Shown here in pieces: positions 16,860-26,051 of a stretch of DNA of 64,000 nucleotides. The stretch is from Hymenobacter aerilatus (GTDB taxonomy: Bacteria; Bacteroidota; Bacteroidia; Cytophagales; Hymenobacteraceae), in contig NZ_CP095053.1 of the NCBI RefSeq assembly GCF_022921095.1, forward strand, positions 3,762,501-3,826,500, given 5' to 3'. A program made the position numbers and the translations under genes. Numbering within the stretch: position 1 is the stretch's first letter; every line of letters starts with the position of its first letter. Below the pieces are notes generated by a model, which saw nothing but the letters and a program-made list of their open reading frames with translations, was not told the DNA's origin and ran no database searches.

Positions 16860-17339
16860 ATGAAAATCCGAACTGGCTTCGGCTACGACGTTCATCAGCT
16901 CCGCGAGGGCCTACCCTTCTGGCTCGGCGGCATTCAGGTGCCGCACACGCACGGCGCGCTGGGCCACTCCGACGCCGACGTGCTCATTCACGTCATCTGC
17001 GATGCGCTACTGGGCGCGGCCAACCTGCGCGACATTGGCTTTCACTTCCCCGACACCGACCCGCAGTACAAAGGCATCGACAGCAAGCGGCTGCTGGCTG
17101 AGGTAGTGCGCCTGTTACGCGAGAAAAACTACCAGATCAGCAATATTGATTCTACCATCTGCCTAGAAGCGCCCAAGGTGAACCCGCACATCCCGGAGAT
17201 GCAGCGCGTGCTGGCCGAGGTACTGGGCATCAGCGCAGACGATATCAGCATTAAGGCCACCACCACCGAAAAGCTGGGCTTTGTGGGCCGCCGCGAAGGC
17301 GTGGCTGCTTACGCTTCGGTGCTAATTGTACAGGCATAA
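16860..17339 (+). CDS. ispF: 2-C-methyl-D-erythritol 2,4-cyclodiphosphate synthase
   Basis: 159 residues, the usual IspF length, from the ATG at 16860 (MKIRTGFGYDVH); the frame is open upstream but without homology. It cyclises CDP-ME 2-phosphate to MEcPP with loss of CMP in the non-mevalonate isoprenoid pathway, as a cytoplasmic trimer. Zinc ligands are D10 and H12 in GYDVHQL and the His in SDADVLIHVICDALLG. LGAANLRDIGFHFPDTD is the family signature, and IKATTTEKLGFVGRREGVAAYA near the end closes the CMP site. It is divergent from tetR. No other isoprenoid gene is adjacent. Confidence 0.96.
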   Translation: MKIRTGFGYDVHQLREGLPFWLGGIQVPHTHGALGHSDADVLIHVICDALLGAANLRDIGFHFPDTDPQYKGIDSKRLLAEVVRLLREKNYQISNIDSTICLEAPKVNPHIPEMQRVLAEVLGISADDISIKATTTEKLGFVGRREGVAAYASVLIVQA

Positions 17340-17404
17340 GCTTAGCTACAGGAACGCCTGAACACCATTTTGACTCTACCCACCTAGCTTCAACACCCTT
17401 TAGA

Positions 17405-19093
17405 ATGAACAAACCCTCTCTCCTAACCCTGCTGTTGGCAGCGTGCTGCACTACAGCCAGCCTGGCGCAGCAGCCCAAGAAAGTTAAAGTAAAGCACAAA
17501 CGCGGCGCCCAAACGGAGGCGCCTACCACCCCGCCGCAGCAGTCAGCACCACAGGCAGTGCTACCCACCGGCTCTGACCTGGCCGCTACCTACGCCCAGA
17601 CCATTACACAGGAAGACCTGCGCAAGCACCTGAGCATTCTTGCCTCGGATGAATACGAAGGCCGCGAAACCGGCGAGAAGGGCCAGAAAATGGCCGCCGA
17701 ATACATTGCCAACCGCTTCAAGGAATTAGGTCTGAAAGGTCCAGTGCAGGGCTCCGACAATCCCTACCTTCAGCATTTTACGATGGAGCGCAGCATGTGG
17801 GCCGACGGTGCTACCCTGAAAGTAGCCGGCCAGACCTACCAGTGGCTCCAGGATTTCTACGGCATGGGGGCATCGCCCTTCCAGCAGGAAACCATGGTGC
17901 AGCCGGTATTTGTGGGCTACGGCATCGAGCAGGACGGCTACTCCGACTACACAGGTCTCGACGTGAAAGGCAAGGACCTAATTATTCTGATTGGGGAGCC
18001 AACCAACGCTCAGAACCAGCCACTGTTAGGCAAAGATGGCAACCCCAGCAAATGGGGTACCGACTACCGGGCCAAGGCGGCCCTAGCCATCCAGAAAGGT
18101 GCGCGTAGCGTGTTTTTTGTGGATTTCAATCCCAACAGCAACTTTCAGAAACTAGCTAGCCGCATGTCGGGCCGCATCAGCCAGCCCAGTATTGCGTTCA
18201 AGGAAGCCCAGAAAACGCCGCGTACCACCATGTTCTTTGTGTCGCCGCAGGTGGGGTACAAGATGCTGGGCACTACGGCTGCGGCTGTTACCAAGTATCA
18301 GCAGAGCGTAACCAAGGCCGGCAAGCCGGTGGTAGCACCGTTTAAACCCGCTAAATTCGCGATTAAGGCCCCCCGCAAAACAGAGGACTTCACCACCGAA
18401 AACGTGCTGGGCTACCTCGAAGGCACCGATAAAAAGGACGAACTAGTGGTGCTTTCGGCGCACTACGACCACATCGGCATCATCGACGGCCAGGTGCATA
18501 ACGGCGCCGACGACGACGGCTCAGGCACGGTATCGGTACTGGAAATGGCTGAGGCTTTCACGAAAGCTAAAGCTGATGGGCACGGCCCGCGTCGCAGCAT
18601 TCTGTTCCTGACCGTAACGGGCGAAGAAAAAGGCCTGTTAGGCTCGGAATACTACACCGACCACCCCGTGTTCCCGCTGGAAAGCACGGTGGCTGACTTG
18701 AACACTGATATGGTAGGCCGCACCGATAAGGAACACGAAGGCCAGCCTACATACGTGTACGTGATTGGCTCAGACAAACTGTCGTCGGAGCTGCACACCA
18801 TTTTGCAGGAAGAAAACCAGAAGCACGACAACATCAACCTAGACTTCCGCTTCAACGACCCCAACGACCCCAACCGCTTCTACTACCGCTCTGACCACTA
18901 TAACTTCGCTAAGCACAAGGTTCCGGTGGCGTTTTTCTTCAACGGCGTGCACGACGACTACCACGGTGCTGGCGATGAGGTAGATAAAATTGAATTTCAG
19001 AAAATGGAGCCCCGCGCCCGCCTGGTGTTCTACACCGCCTGGAATCTGGTCAATCGGGACAAGCGGATTGTAGTAGACTCTAACAAGCCGTAG
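17405..19093 (+). CDS. Secreted M28 family zinc peptidase with PA domain
   Basis: 562 residues: signal peptide MNKPSLLTLLLAACCTTASLAQ, a basic/proline linker to about 55, then a peptidase domain interrupted by a PA-type insert (about 140-300). Binuclear-zinc ligands are visible: H and D in SAHYDHIGIIDGQVHNGADDDGSG, the catalytic Glu pair in TGEEKGLLGSEYY, D in LNTDMVGR, and a late His in YRSDHYNFAKH. M28 enzymes remove N-terminal residues from peptides outside the cytoplasm. There is no type IX sorting tail, so it is probably periplasmic. It follows ispF by 65 bases in the same direction, but a shared function is unlikely. A palindromic repeat lies just past its stop. Confidence 0.92.
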   Translation: MNKPSLLTLLLAACCTTASLAQQPKKVKVKHKRGAQTEAPTTPPQQSAPQAVLPTGSDLAATYAQTITQEDLRKHLSILASDEYEGRETGEKGQKMAAEYIANRFKELGLKGPVQGSDNPYLQHFTMERSMWADGATLKVAGQTYQWLQDFYGMGASPFQQETMVQPVFVGYGIEQDGYSDYTGLDVKGKDLIILIGEPTNAQNQPLLGKDGNPSKWGTDYRAKAALAIQKGARSVFFVDFNPNSNFQKLASRMSGRISQPSIAFKEAQKTPRTTMFFVSPQVGYKMLGTTAAAVTKYQQSVTKAGKPVVAPFKPAKFAIKAPRKTEDFTTENVLGYLEGTDKKDELVVLSAHYDHIGIIDGQVHNGADDDGSGTVSVLEMAEAFTKAKADGHGPRRSILFLTVTGEEKGLLGSEYYTDHPVFPLESTVADLNTDMVGRTDKEHEGQPTYVYVIGSDKLSSELHTILQEENQKHDNINLDFRFNDPNDPNRFYYRSDHYNFAKHKVPVAFFFNGVHDDYHGAGDEVDKIEFQKMEPRARLVFYTAWNLVNRDKRIVVDSNKP

Positions 19094-19113
19094 GTTTCAT
19101 TCGTTGGATACCC

Positions 19114-19209
19114 GTCCTCCTGTGCCTAAGAAGGACCTTCTCACGCTGAACGATACTCGTAGCACGACTCGTTCTGGCGTGAGGAGGTCCTTCTTAAGCA
19201 CAAGAGGAC
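19114..19209. repeat. Long-stem palindromic intergenic repeat, copy 2 of 4
   Basis: 33-base arms 19114-19146 and 19177-19209 with three mismatches. The tips read GTCCTCCTGTGC and the inner stem AAGGACCTTCTCACGC. The loop carries ACGACTCGTT. It begins 20 bases after the M28 peptidase stop and ends 28 bases before lutB, so it forms most of the lutB leader. Confidence 0.9.
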
Positions 19210-19237
19210 AGACGTTTTTCCCTTTGCTTTTCCGCAT

Positions 19238-20608
19238 ATGAAGTTCAATCAATTCCTGACCGATTCGGAGTCGAAGGCCTTTGACCTGGAGCACCGCCGT
19301 AAGATTCGCTTCAACATTGGCAAGTACAACGCCGCCGTGCAAACCGGCTTGGGGTTCTACAACGACCATGAACTGGCGCGGGAACGAGCATCCTACCTCA
19401 AGGCCAAGGTGATGAACCACCTCGACGAGTACTTGCTGGAGTTCGAGCGCAACTTCACGGCGCGAGGCGGCAAGGTGATTTGGGCGCAGGATGCCGCCGA
19501 CGCGCTCCGGGAAATAGGTAAGATTATGGCGCGGCGCAAAGCCCGCACGGTGGTGAAAGCCAAAAGCATGACCACGGAGGAAATCCATTTGAACGATTTC
19601 CTCGGCAAAAACGGCATCGACTCGCTGGAAACCGATTTGGGTGAGTACATCGTGCAGCTGAACGGTGAGCGTCCCTACCACATCGTGACGCCGGCCATGC
19701 ACCTAAGCAAAAAGGACATTGCCGATATTTTCGTGAAGCACCTGGGCATTGCCCCCACCGACGACGCTCAGCAACTGGTACTCACGGCCCGCCACCTGCT
19801 GCGCGACAAATACACCACGGCTGAGGTAGGCGTGACGGGTGGCAACTTCCTGATTGCGGATACCGGCGCTATTGCAGTCACCGAAAACGAAGGCAACGCC
19901 CGCCTCTCGGCCACGTTTCCGCGCACCCACATTGCCATTGTGGGCATCGAGAAGATGATTCCAAAGTTGCAGGACCTGGACTTGTTCTGGCCTTTGCTTA
20001 GTACCAGTGGCACCGGTCAACAGGTGACAGTGTACAACACCATTTACACCGGACCGCGCCAGCCCCTGGAAAAAGACGGCCCCGAGGAAATGTACGTGGT
20101 GCTGCTCGACAATGGCCGCACCAACCTACTGGCCCAGCCCGATAAGCGCGAGGCCCTGCACTGCATCCGCTGCGGCGCCTGCCTGAATGTGTGCCCTGTA
20201 TATAAAAATATTGGCGGCCACACCTACGAGGCTACCTATTCTGGTCCCATCGGCTCGGTAATTACGCCCCACCTGAGTGGCCTAGCCGAGAACAAGCACC
20301 TGAGCTATGCGTCGTCGTTGTGCGGGGCCTGCACGTCGGTGTGCCCGGTGAAAATCAACATCCACAATCTGCTGCTCAAAAACCGCCAGCAAAGCGTGCA
20401 GCAGGGTCTGGCCGACTCGGAAGAACAGCGCGCCATTTACTTCTGGAAGCTGACGATGCTCAACCGTCGCCTGCTCAATTTGCTACCTGCCCGCGCCAAG
20501 AACTGGGCCCTGTTCCGGATGCTGACACTAGTAGGCTGGAATAAGCGCCGCGAGGCGCTGGAAGTAGCGCCCAAGTCCTTCAATAAGCTCTGGAAGGAGC
20601 GGCGGTAG
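19238..20608 (+). CDS. LutB-like iron-sulfur protein (lactate utilisation type), orphan
   Basis: 456 residues. The N-terminal LUD (LutB/LutC) domain occupies about 1-290. Two ferredoxin-type clusters follow: CIRCGACLNVCPVYKNIGGH (about residue 309) and CGACTSVCPVKINIHNLL (about 363), then a helical tail. LutB normally works with LutA and LutC to oxidise L-lactate to pyruvate through a respiratory chain. Neither partner is adjacent here: upstream is an M28 peptidase and downstream a glycan locus, so partners must be elsewhere or the role differs. The length and both Cys clusters are intact. It is followed by a terminator-like hairpin. Confidence 0.88.
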   Translation: MKFNQFLTDSESKAFDLEHRRKIRFNIGKYNAAVQTGLGFYNDHELARERASYLKAKVMNHLDEYLLEFERNFTARGGKVIWAQDAADALREIGKIMARRKARTVVKAKSMTTEEIHLNDFLGKNGIDSLETDLGEYIVQLNGERPYHIVTPAMHLSKKDIADIFVKHLGIAPTDDAQQLVLTARHLLRDKYTTAEVGVTGGNFLIADTGAIAVTENEGNARLSATFPRTHIAIVGIEKMIPKLQDLDLFWPLLSTSGTGQQVTVYNTIYTGPRQPLEKDGPEEMYVVLLDNGRTNLLAQPDKREALHCIRCGACLNVCPVYKNIGGHTYEATYSGPIGSVITPHLSGLAENKHLSYASSLCGACTSVCPVKINIHNLLLKNRQQSVQQGLADSEEQRAIYFWKLTMLNRRLLNLLPARAKNWALFRMLTLVGWNKRREALEVAPKSFNKLWKERR

Positions 20609-20950
20609 TATTTCGCTACTTCAAACGGGTGGTAACTATCGTCGACAGCCCCTTTTGATCCGCAATTAAGTGGCGGATCAGAGGGGCCTGTTGCTTTTAT
20701 ATAAAAGCATTTCAGCATCTGGGTGCAGTCTAATTATCTAGCACCTCGGATAAAAAAATGGGTGAGTGTCGGCGCGACAATAACCCAAATTGATATGCTA
20801 AGCTCGAATCTGCTCTGTCATAGCTGGAGAATTAAAAGATTATACTATTCCCTTTTTATATAATAAAATTTATAATATAATACTAATTATTATTTTAATA
20901 TTTATATTTATGCTGTACATTTCCTACAGCTTATAAAAGGCATATAGCAT
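20609..20950. other. Intergenic stretch: terminator then very AT-rich region
   Basis: A hairpin at 20648-20687 follows lutB. From about 20830 the sequence becomes extremely AT-rich (repeated TTTATA, AATATAAT), unlike its surroundings. Just before the next gene a small palindrome, GCTGTA/TACAGC, brackets CATTTCC. I see no gene. The composition change marks the left limit of the glycan locus. Confidence 0.7.
20648..20700 (+). terminator. Terminator after lutB
   Basis: Arms GCCCCTTTTGATCCGC (20648-20663) and GCGGATCAGAGGGGC (20673-20687), nearly complementary, followed by CTGTTGCTTTT. Confidence 0.75.
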
Positions 20951-22051
20951 ATGGATAATCATACGTTTTTGTCCGAGCACAACAACGACCGCATTCCTTC
21001 GCATCCCCCCCGCATAGCACCCGTAAGCAGTGAGGTGAAGCGTTTCCAATGGTCGGTTATGATTCCTGTGTACAATTGTATCGACTACTTACCTCATACA
21101 ATTAACAGCGTGCTTGCCCAGGACATGGGACAAGATGCTATGCAAATCGAGGTAATTGACGATTGTAGCAGTGATGGGAACGTAGAGGAGTTGGTATATC
21201 AATTATCGAAAGGCAGAATTAAGTACTATCGACATAGTAAAAACGTTGGAAGCTTACGAAACTTCGAAACGTGTATTACTAGAGCGCAAGGTAATTGGGT
21301 ACATATTTTACACGGGGATGATGTAATTAAGCCCAATTTCTATCAGGAAATACATTCTTTGTTTACTCTTTTTCCCGAAGCAGGTGCAGCCTTTACCAAT
21401 AGCCACTTTATAGATGAGAAAGGAGAGGTATTGTGTGATAAAGTTCCTCTGTCTAAAGAGCCACGCATTTTAACCGATTTTCTATTTGACAATGCTAAAT
21501 ATCAACATCTCGATCCTCCTTGCATTGTAGTAAAGAGGAAAGTATATGAGCAGATAGGAAGCTTCTACGCCGTACAATATGGTGAAGATTGGGAAATGTG
21601 GACGAGAATTGCCGCAAACTTTCCAGTAGCGTATTCGCCAAAATGCTTGGCCGCCTACCGTGCGTTACAAAACGAGAACATCACATCAAAAGCATTTGCG
21701 TCTTGTAGAAATATTACAGACACAATTAAAGTAATTGATATTATACAATCTTATTTGCCTGATGACAAGAAGCATGAGTGCAAGCAAGTAGCGCTGGATC
21801 GAGCTTCAATTTATATCGCCCATATGGCTAATAGTATATATTTAAATGATAAGCATACTGCTTTTCTCCAATTAAAAGGCGCATTAGGAATAAGCAGAAA
21901 CTCAAAAACTATATATTTGGCAGCTAAATTATATTTTAAACATATTATTAATTATAGATTCATAAATAAACATATAATTAACAAGAAGAAAGTAGCGCAC
22001 AAGCTTAGAATATTAAAACATACCTTCTTCAATAAAGCTACATCACTTTAG
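20951..22051 (+). CDS. Family 2 glycosyltransferase, AT-rich
   Basis: 366 residues. The GT-A fold nucleotide-sugar domain starts with SVMIPVYNCIDYL (about 36-48), continues with IDDCSSDGN (about 73-81) and the metal-binding HGDD (about 120). A later YGEDWEMW motif (about 212) supplies the ED catalytic-base region. The C-terminal 100 residues are helical and Lys/Ile-rich. It would add one sugar to a surface glycan from a nucleotide donor; the sugar cannot be predicted. Codon use is strongly AT-biased (many ATA, AAT, TTA) compared with genes on both sides, a sign of recent transfer. It is separated from the exporter by a gene-free stretch. Confidence 0.88.
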   Translation: MDNHTFLSEHNNDRIPSHPPRIAPVSSEVKRFQWSVMIPVYNCIDYLPHTINSVLAQDMGQDAMQIEVIDDCSSDGNVEELVYQLSKGRIKYYRHSKNVGSLRNFETCITRAQGNWVHILHGDDVIKPNFYQEIHSLFTLFPEAGAAFTNSHFIDEKGEVLCDKVPLSKEPRILTDFLFDNAKYQHLDPPCIVVKRKVYEQIGSFYAVQYGEDWEMWTRIAANFPVAYSPKCLAAYRALQNENITSKAFASCRNITDTIKVIDIIQSYLPDDKKHECKQVALDRASIYIAHMANSIYLNDKHTAFLQLKGALGISRNSKTIYLAAKLYFKHIINYRFINKHIINKKKVAHKLRILKHTFFNKATSL

Positions 22052-22883
22052 CAGGAAACAGTACACTATCATCACGTAATATGGTGGTTTAGATCAAGGT
22101 GATATCAAACCTAACTCTATTTGAAAAGGCATCTTTTCAATAGTAAAATGAGGTGCTTTCACTTTGAGTAAGAAGACACTATCACTTCGCTTTGAACCAC
22201 CAATTTATACCATAACTCGTCATGCTATATGTAGCTAGGCCGGTCAACTCATGCAGCGCTTGGGACTGCTGCATGAGTTGACCGATCCTAGTATGCATCA
22301 AATAATGATGACCACTACCTCCCCCACCAAACCGCCCAAGTAGTAGGTAGTTGCGCCTGAGGCACCTACCACCTATCTTGTTTTAGTAGCCACCCACGGC
22401 CATAGCTAACGAGGCTTTCGCTCAACGAAAGCGCAGTCAATGGCCCTACTGCTCTTTTTAGTTGTAAAGCTGGTGTTGTTCTCGCAGCGTAGCAAGCCCA
22501 TGTTTATACGTTTGATTGGCTACTGGTAGTAGTTTTTGAGCCTATCCTGTGCTCCTACGTGCTCGGTATTTAGCACGAAATCCACCATTCATTAGCTTTC
22601 ATCGTGCCTTGTAGTTGCGTCGTCTTAGATGCAGGCTCATCCTTAGCACTCCAAGCAAACACCGGTGGAGCGTAAAAAGAAGTTTACGCAGATCAAAAGC
22701 TAGTGAGCCAGCAGCGGTTTAGAATATAATAATAGACATAGCACTTGCCGATTTATTGGAGGTTTGACACTTTTAGTGGTAATTACCCAGTTGCTTTGCA
22801 AGCGGTTATCAGCAAACCTGAGTTCTTTTACTTTACCCGGCCCTAGCTATATAATAACGCCAGTACGATTATCAAAAACAAAT
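22052..22883. other. Gene-free stretch within the glycan locus
   Basis: 832 bases with stops in all frames. They contain a perfect 42-base hairpin (22242-22283), a distant inverted pair TATGGTGGTT/AACCACCAATT (about 22079 and 22194) and a small GCTTTCG/CGAAAGC stem near 22414. The middle is GC-richer than its left flank. It looks like decayed sequence, possibly a lost transposon or gene, but I could not recognise a protein remnant in any frame. The last part would hold the wzm promoter. Confidence 0.6.
22242..22283. repeat. Perfect 16-bp inverted repeat hairpin
   Basis: GGTCAACTCATGCAGC (22242-22257) and its exact complement (22268-22283) enclose a 10-base loop, GCTTGGGACT. There is no T-run and no nearby gene end, so a terminator role is unlikely. 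Confidence 0.85.
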
Positions 22884-23741
22884 ATGTCCACAAAAACCAA
22901 TACTAAGTGGGATTGGGAAATCAGCGGTAAGAGTAGCTGGTGGGGAAACAGTTTCAAGGAGTTGTGGCTGTATCGGCACTTGGCCATAGGATTTGTACGC
23001 CGGGATTTCTTGCTGATTTATCAGCAAACCGTGTTGGGGCCACTGTGGGTACTGCTGCAGCCTATTCTTACCCTGTTCACGTATGTGCTGGTTTTTGGTA
23101 AGGTAGTCGGTATTTCTACGGGCGGGCTGCCACCAGTGCTCTTCTACTTAGCAGGTATTGTGCTCTGGAATTTATTTAATGACACCTTTTTGGGAATCGC
23201 CTCCACATTCCGGGAGAATGCCCAATTGTTCAGCAAAGTGTATTTTCCGCGGCTGATTGTACCCTTTGCACGTCTGAGTGGGTACCTATTGCATTTTAGT
23301 ATTCAGTTTGGGCTACTTCTATTGGTATTGCTTTATTATTTAATTTTTCAATCTATTACCCTACCCCCTGTAAGCGACTTAGTACTGGTACCGGTTTGCA
23401 TTGTCCTGACCGGGCTCTTAAGTCTTGGACTTGGCCTGCTGTTTTCTATCATAACTGCCAAGTATCGGGACATCAGCTATATCATTAGCATGGTTATTCG
23501 TTTATTCATGTTCCTGACTCCTGTTATTTATCCAGTAAGTTACGTCTCCGAAAAATGGCGCTGGTTGGTCGAATTAAATCCATTGACTCCCCTTTTTGAG
23601 TTATTTCGTTTGGCTTTACTCGGAGAGGGATTGATTACAATTACACAGTTTGTGTACAGCAGCATTTTTACGCTTGCAGTGCTTTTTATTTCTCTACTTA
23701 TTTTCAATAAACAAAGCGATAAGCTTATCGACATTATTTAA
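22884..23741 (+). CDS. ABC-2 type polysaccharide exporter permease (Wzm-like)
   Basis: About 285 residues from the ATG at 22884 (MSTKTNTKWDWEIS); the frame opens 120 bases earlier without family similarity. There are six hydrophobic helices. The pre-TM amphipathic segment reads LWLYRHLAIGFVRRDFLLIYQQTVLGPLW, the hallmark of the Wzm/TagG group, with late PVIYPVSYVSEKWRWLVELNPLTPLFELFR. It exports undecaprenyl-linked O-antigen- or teichoic-type glycans across the inner membrane together with the ATPase encoded five bases downstream. Composition is intermediate between the AT-rich glycosyltransferase and the GC-rich genes that follow. Confidence 0.92.
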   Translation: MSTKTNTKWDWEISGKSSWWGNSFKELWLYRHLAIGFVRRDFLLIYQQTVLGPLWVLLQPILTLFTYVLVFGKVVGISTGGLPPVLFYLAGIVLWNLFNDTFLGIASTFRENAQLFSKVYFPRLIVPFARLSGYLLHFSIQFGLLLLVLLYYLIFQSITLPPVSDLVLVPVCIVLTGLLSLGLGLLFSIITAKYRDISYIISMVIRLFMFLTPVIYPVSYVSEKWRWLVELNPLTPLFELFRLALLGEGLITITQFVYSSIFTLAVLFISLLIFNKQSDKLIDII

Positions 23742-23746
23742 GAGGC

Positions 23747-25024
23747 ATGACTGAAACTGTTATACAGGTTGAGAATTTATCGAAATTGTACCGACTTGGC
23801 GCAATCGGTACAGGCTATTTTCTACAGGACATCCAGCGCTGGTGGACGACTAACATACGCAAGAAGCACGACCCGTTTTTTGGTATCGATGCCAACAACC
23901 CTACTTCCAGCCGCAATGGTCTATGGGCGCTGCACGATGTTTCGTTTGAGGTGAAGCGAGGCGAAGTGCTCGGTATAGTGGGGCGCAACGGGGCCGGCAA
24001 ATCCACGCTGCTCAAGATTATTTCGCGCATCATTCGACCCACGCAGGGTGTTATTCGGGGTAAGGGGAGGGTGAGCAGCCTGCTGGAGGTAGGCACGGGC
24101 TTCAACCTGGAGCTGACGGGGCGGGAGAATATTTTCCTCAGTGGCTACATACTGGGCATGACGAAGGCAGAAATCCGCTCTAAGTTTGATGAGATAGTGG
24201 CCTTTGCTAACCTGGAACAGTTTCTGGATACACCCGTAAAACGCTATTCTTCAGGTATGTATGTGCGTCTGGCGTTTGCCGTGGCTGCCCACCTCGAACC
24301 CGATATTCTGATTCTGGATGAGGTGCTGGCCGTAGGCGACGCTGAGTTTCAGAAGAAGTGCCTGGGAAAAATGAATGAGGTGTCCCGCAACGAAGGCCGC
24401 ACGATTCTCTTTGTGAGCCACAATCTGCAAGCCATTCTCAACATCTGCGACACGGGGCTGTGGTTGGAGAAAGGCAAAGTGAAGCAACTGGGGGCCATTT
24501 CCCAGGTAGCCAATAGCTACCTGACCGATGCCCAGCAGTTTAAATTCAGCCAGCAGTGGCAAACACCCAACGAGGGCCCTGGCAATGAGCTCATCCGCTT
24601 CAAGAAGGTAGAGCTGGTGCCCCAACTGCCACACCCGGATGCCCCGCTGGATATCCGCACTCCTCTTACCGTGAAGTTTCAGTTTTGGAACCTCAGCGGT
24701 GAGGCGCACCTCAGCACCAATCTGGTGCTGTTCTCCTACGGGGGCGAATGCATTTTCGACCTGGCCTCGCCCAATGTTCTGTGTCAGGAGGGCGTGGTGG
24801 AGGGCGAATGCACCATTCCTGGCAACTTCCTGAACGACGGCTCCTACTTCATCTCGCTCTACGTGGTGAAAGACACGGCTACCCCGCTCTACACCTATGA
24901 GGAGTGCTTGTCGTTCGATCTGGAAGACTACCGGGGCGATATTCGCTGGTATGGCAAGTGGTGGGGAGCCGTGCGGCCCATTTTCCCGTTCCGTCTGGCG
25001 CAGGCTGAACCTGTGCTCTATTAG
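23747..25024 (+). CDS. Polysaccharide exporter ATPase with C-terminal glycan-recognition domain (Wzt-like)
   Basis: 425 residues. The ABC domain runs to about 245, with Walker A GRNGAGKSTLLK (79-90), signature YSSGMYVRLAF and Walker B DILILDEVLAVGD. An N-terminal insert (about 18-58, including WWTTNIRKKHDPFF) is typical of Wzt/TagH-like ATPases. Residues about 265-425 form a beta-rich domain like Wzt-C, which in E. coli O8/O9a reads the modified end of the finished chain. Its presence implies that only glycans with a certain terminal mark are exported. The five-base gap to wzm shows tight coupling. The glycosyltransferases and a methyltransferase follow. Confidence 0.92.
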   Translation: MTETVIQVENLSKLYRLGAIGTGYFLQDIQRWWTTNIRKKHDPFFGIDANNPTSSRNGLWALHDVSFEVKRGEVLGIVGRNGAGKSTLLKIISRIIRPTQGVIRGKGRVSSLLEVGTGFNLELTGRENIFLSGYILGMTKAEIRSKFDEIVAFANLEQFLDTPVKRYSSGMYVRLAFAVAAHLEPDILILDEVLAVGDAEFQKKCLGKMNEVSRNEGRTILFVSHNLQAILNICDTGLWLEKGKVKQLGAISQVANSYLTDAQQFKFSQQWQTPNEGPGNELIRFKKVELVPQLPHPDAPLDIRTPLTVKFQFWNLSGEAHLSTNLVLFSYGGECIFDLASPNVLCQEGVVEGECTIPGNFLNDGSYFISLYVVKDTATPLYTYEECLSFDLEDYRGDIRWYGKWWGAVRPIFPFRLAQAEPVLY

Positions 25025-25086
25025 GCTTACCCCTCTCTACCTACCGAAGCCATTCGCTATTGTATTATCCCTACCCTACCTGCTTG

Positions 25087-26004
25087 GTGAATGAGTTCCT
25101 ACCTTCCGCCGTGTTGCCTGTGGTTTCGGTGATAATCCCGTGCTACAACCAGGCGCACTTTCTGGGCAAAGCCCTGGCCAGCGTGCAGCAGCAAAGCTAC
25201 CCCGCCGTCGAGATTGTGCTCGTCGACGACGGCTCCACCGACGCCACCCGCGCCGTGGCCCTGGCCCACGCGCCGGCCCTGCGCTACGTCTACCAAGACA
25301 ACCAGGGCCTGTCGGCGGCACGCAACACGGGCATACGCCACAGCACGGGCACGTACCTGGTCTTTCTCGATGCCGACGACTGGCTCTACCCCCAGGCCCT
25401 GGCCCTGAACGTGGCCTACCTGCAACAAAATCCCCACGCTGCCTTCGTCTCCGGTGCATTTATGTGCGTGTTCACAGGCGAAAACATCATCAGTTTAGTG
25501 AAGCGCACCATCGACGCCGACCACTACCTACATCTGCTGCGCGGCAACTACCTGGGTATGCCCGCCGTGGCGCTTTACCAACGATGGGTGTTCGATGATT
25601 TTCTGTACGACACGGAGCTGAATATTTGCAGCGACTACGATTTATGCTTGCGCGTGGCGCGGCATCATCCTGTATTGCACCACACACAGCCCGTAGCCGC
25701 GTATCGCCAGCACACCACCAATATGTCGGGCAATGTTGTTCCGATGCTGAACGCCGTGCTGCAAACGCTATATCAGCATAAATCCCAGCTACGCACGCCG
25801 GCAGAGAAGCGCGCTTATCGAGACGGCATTCGACAGTGGAAAAAATACTATGCTACTAATGTATATAACCGGTTGCGCGCCCGGCAACTGGCTCTATCGG
25901 TTCCTGTAGTGCAAACTTTGCTAAAGCATCATCCTGCCTCCCTATTAAAGTTTTTTATTGCTACCATCTACCGGCCCACGCTAGCACCCAGTCCACACAG
26001 CTAG
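25087..26004 (+). CDS. Family 2 glycosyltransferase
   Basis: About 305 residues. The start is uncertain: no in-frame ATG exists; the GTG at 25087 is preferred and a TTG at 25060 is possible. The GT-A core is complete: VSVIIPCYNQAHFL, VLVDDGSTDATR, the metal-binding LDADDW, and a later CSDYDLCLRVARHHP that would hold the catalytic acidic residues. The C-terminal 100 residues are basic and helical. Bases 25113-25454 are about 98% identical to 26081-26422 in the next gene, with divergence on both sides of the block. It is part of the wzm-wzt operon and likely transfers one sugar of the repeat unit. Confidence 0.88.
   Translation: MNEFLPSAVLPVVSVIIPCYNQAHFLGKALASVQQQSYPAVEIVLVDDGSTDATRAVALAHAPALRYVYQDNQGLSAARNTGIRHSTGTYLVFLDADDWLYPQALALNVAYLQQNPHAAFVSGAFMCVFTGENIISLVKRTIDADHYLHLLRGNYLGMPAVALYQRWVFDDFLYDTELNICSDYDLCLRVARHHPVLHHTQPVAAYRQHTTNMSGNVVPMLNAVLQTLYQHKSQLRTPAEKRAYRDGIRQWKKYYATNVYNRLRARQLALSVPVVQTLLKHHPASLLKFFIATIYRPTLAPSPHS
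25113..25454 (+). repeat. Duplicated glycosyltransferase block, copy A
   Basis: 342 bases that differ from 26081-26422 at six positions by my reading, including an uninterrupted identical run of about 235 bases. Flanking sequence is clearly less alike, so the identity ends sharply. This fits recent gene conversion or a partial tandem duplication. Confidence 0.92.
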
Positions 26005-26051
26005 TTTACCCGCTTTTTTCGCATACTTCGTCACTTTCCTGCCCTGCCTCT

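Noticed and set aside
22052..22763. Insertion-sequence remnant
   Set aside because: I looked for transposase-like peptides in the frames on both strands and found none; only the hairpin suggests an element, so I describe the region as gene-free.
25076..25459. Arg/Gly-rich minus-strand frames over the glycosyltransferases, repeated at 26050-26289
   Set aside because: They appear twice only because the underlying DNA block is duplicated; the composition is that of antisense GC-rich DNA.
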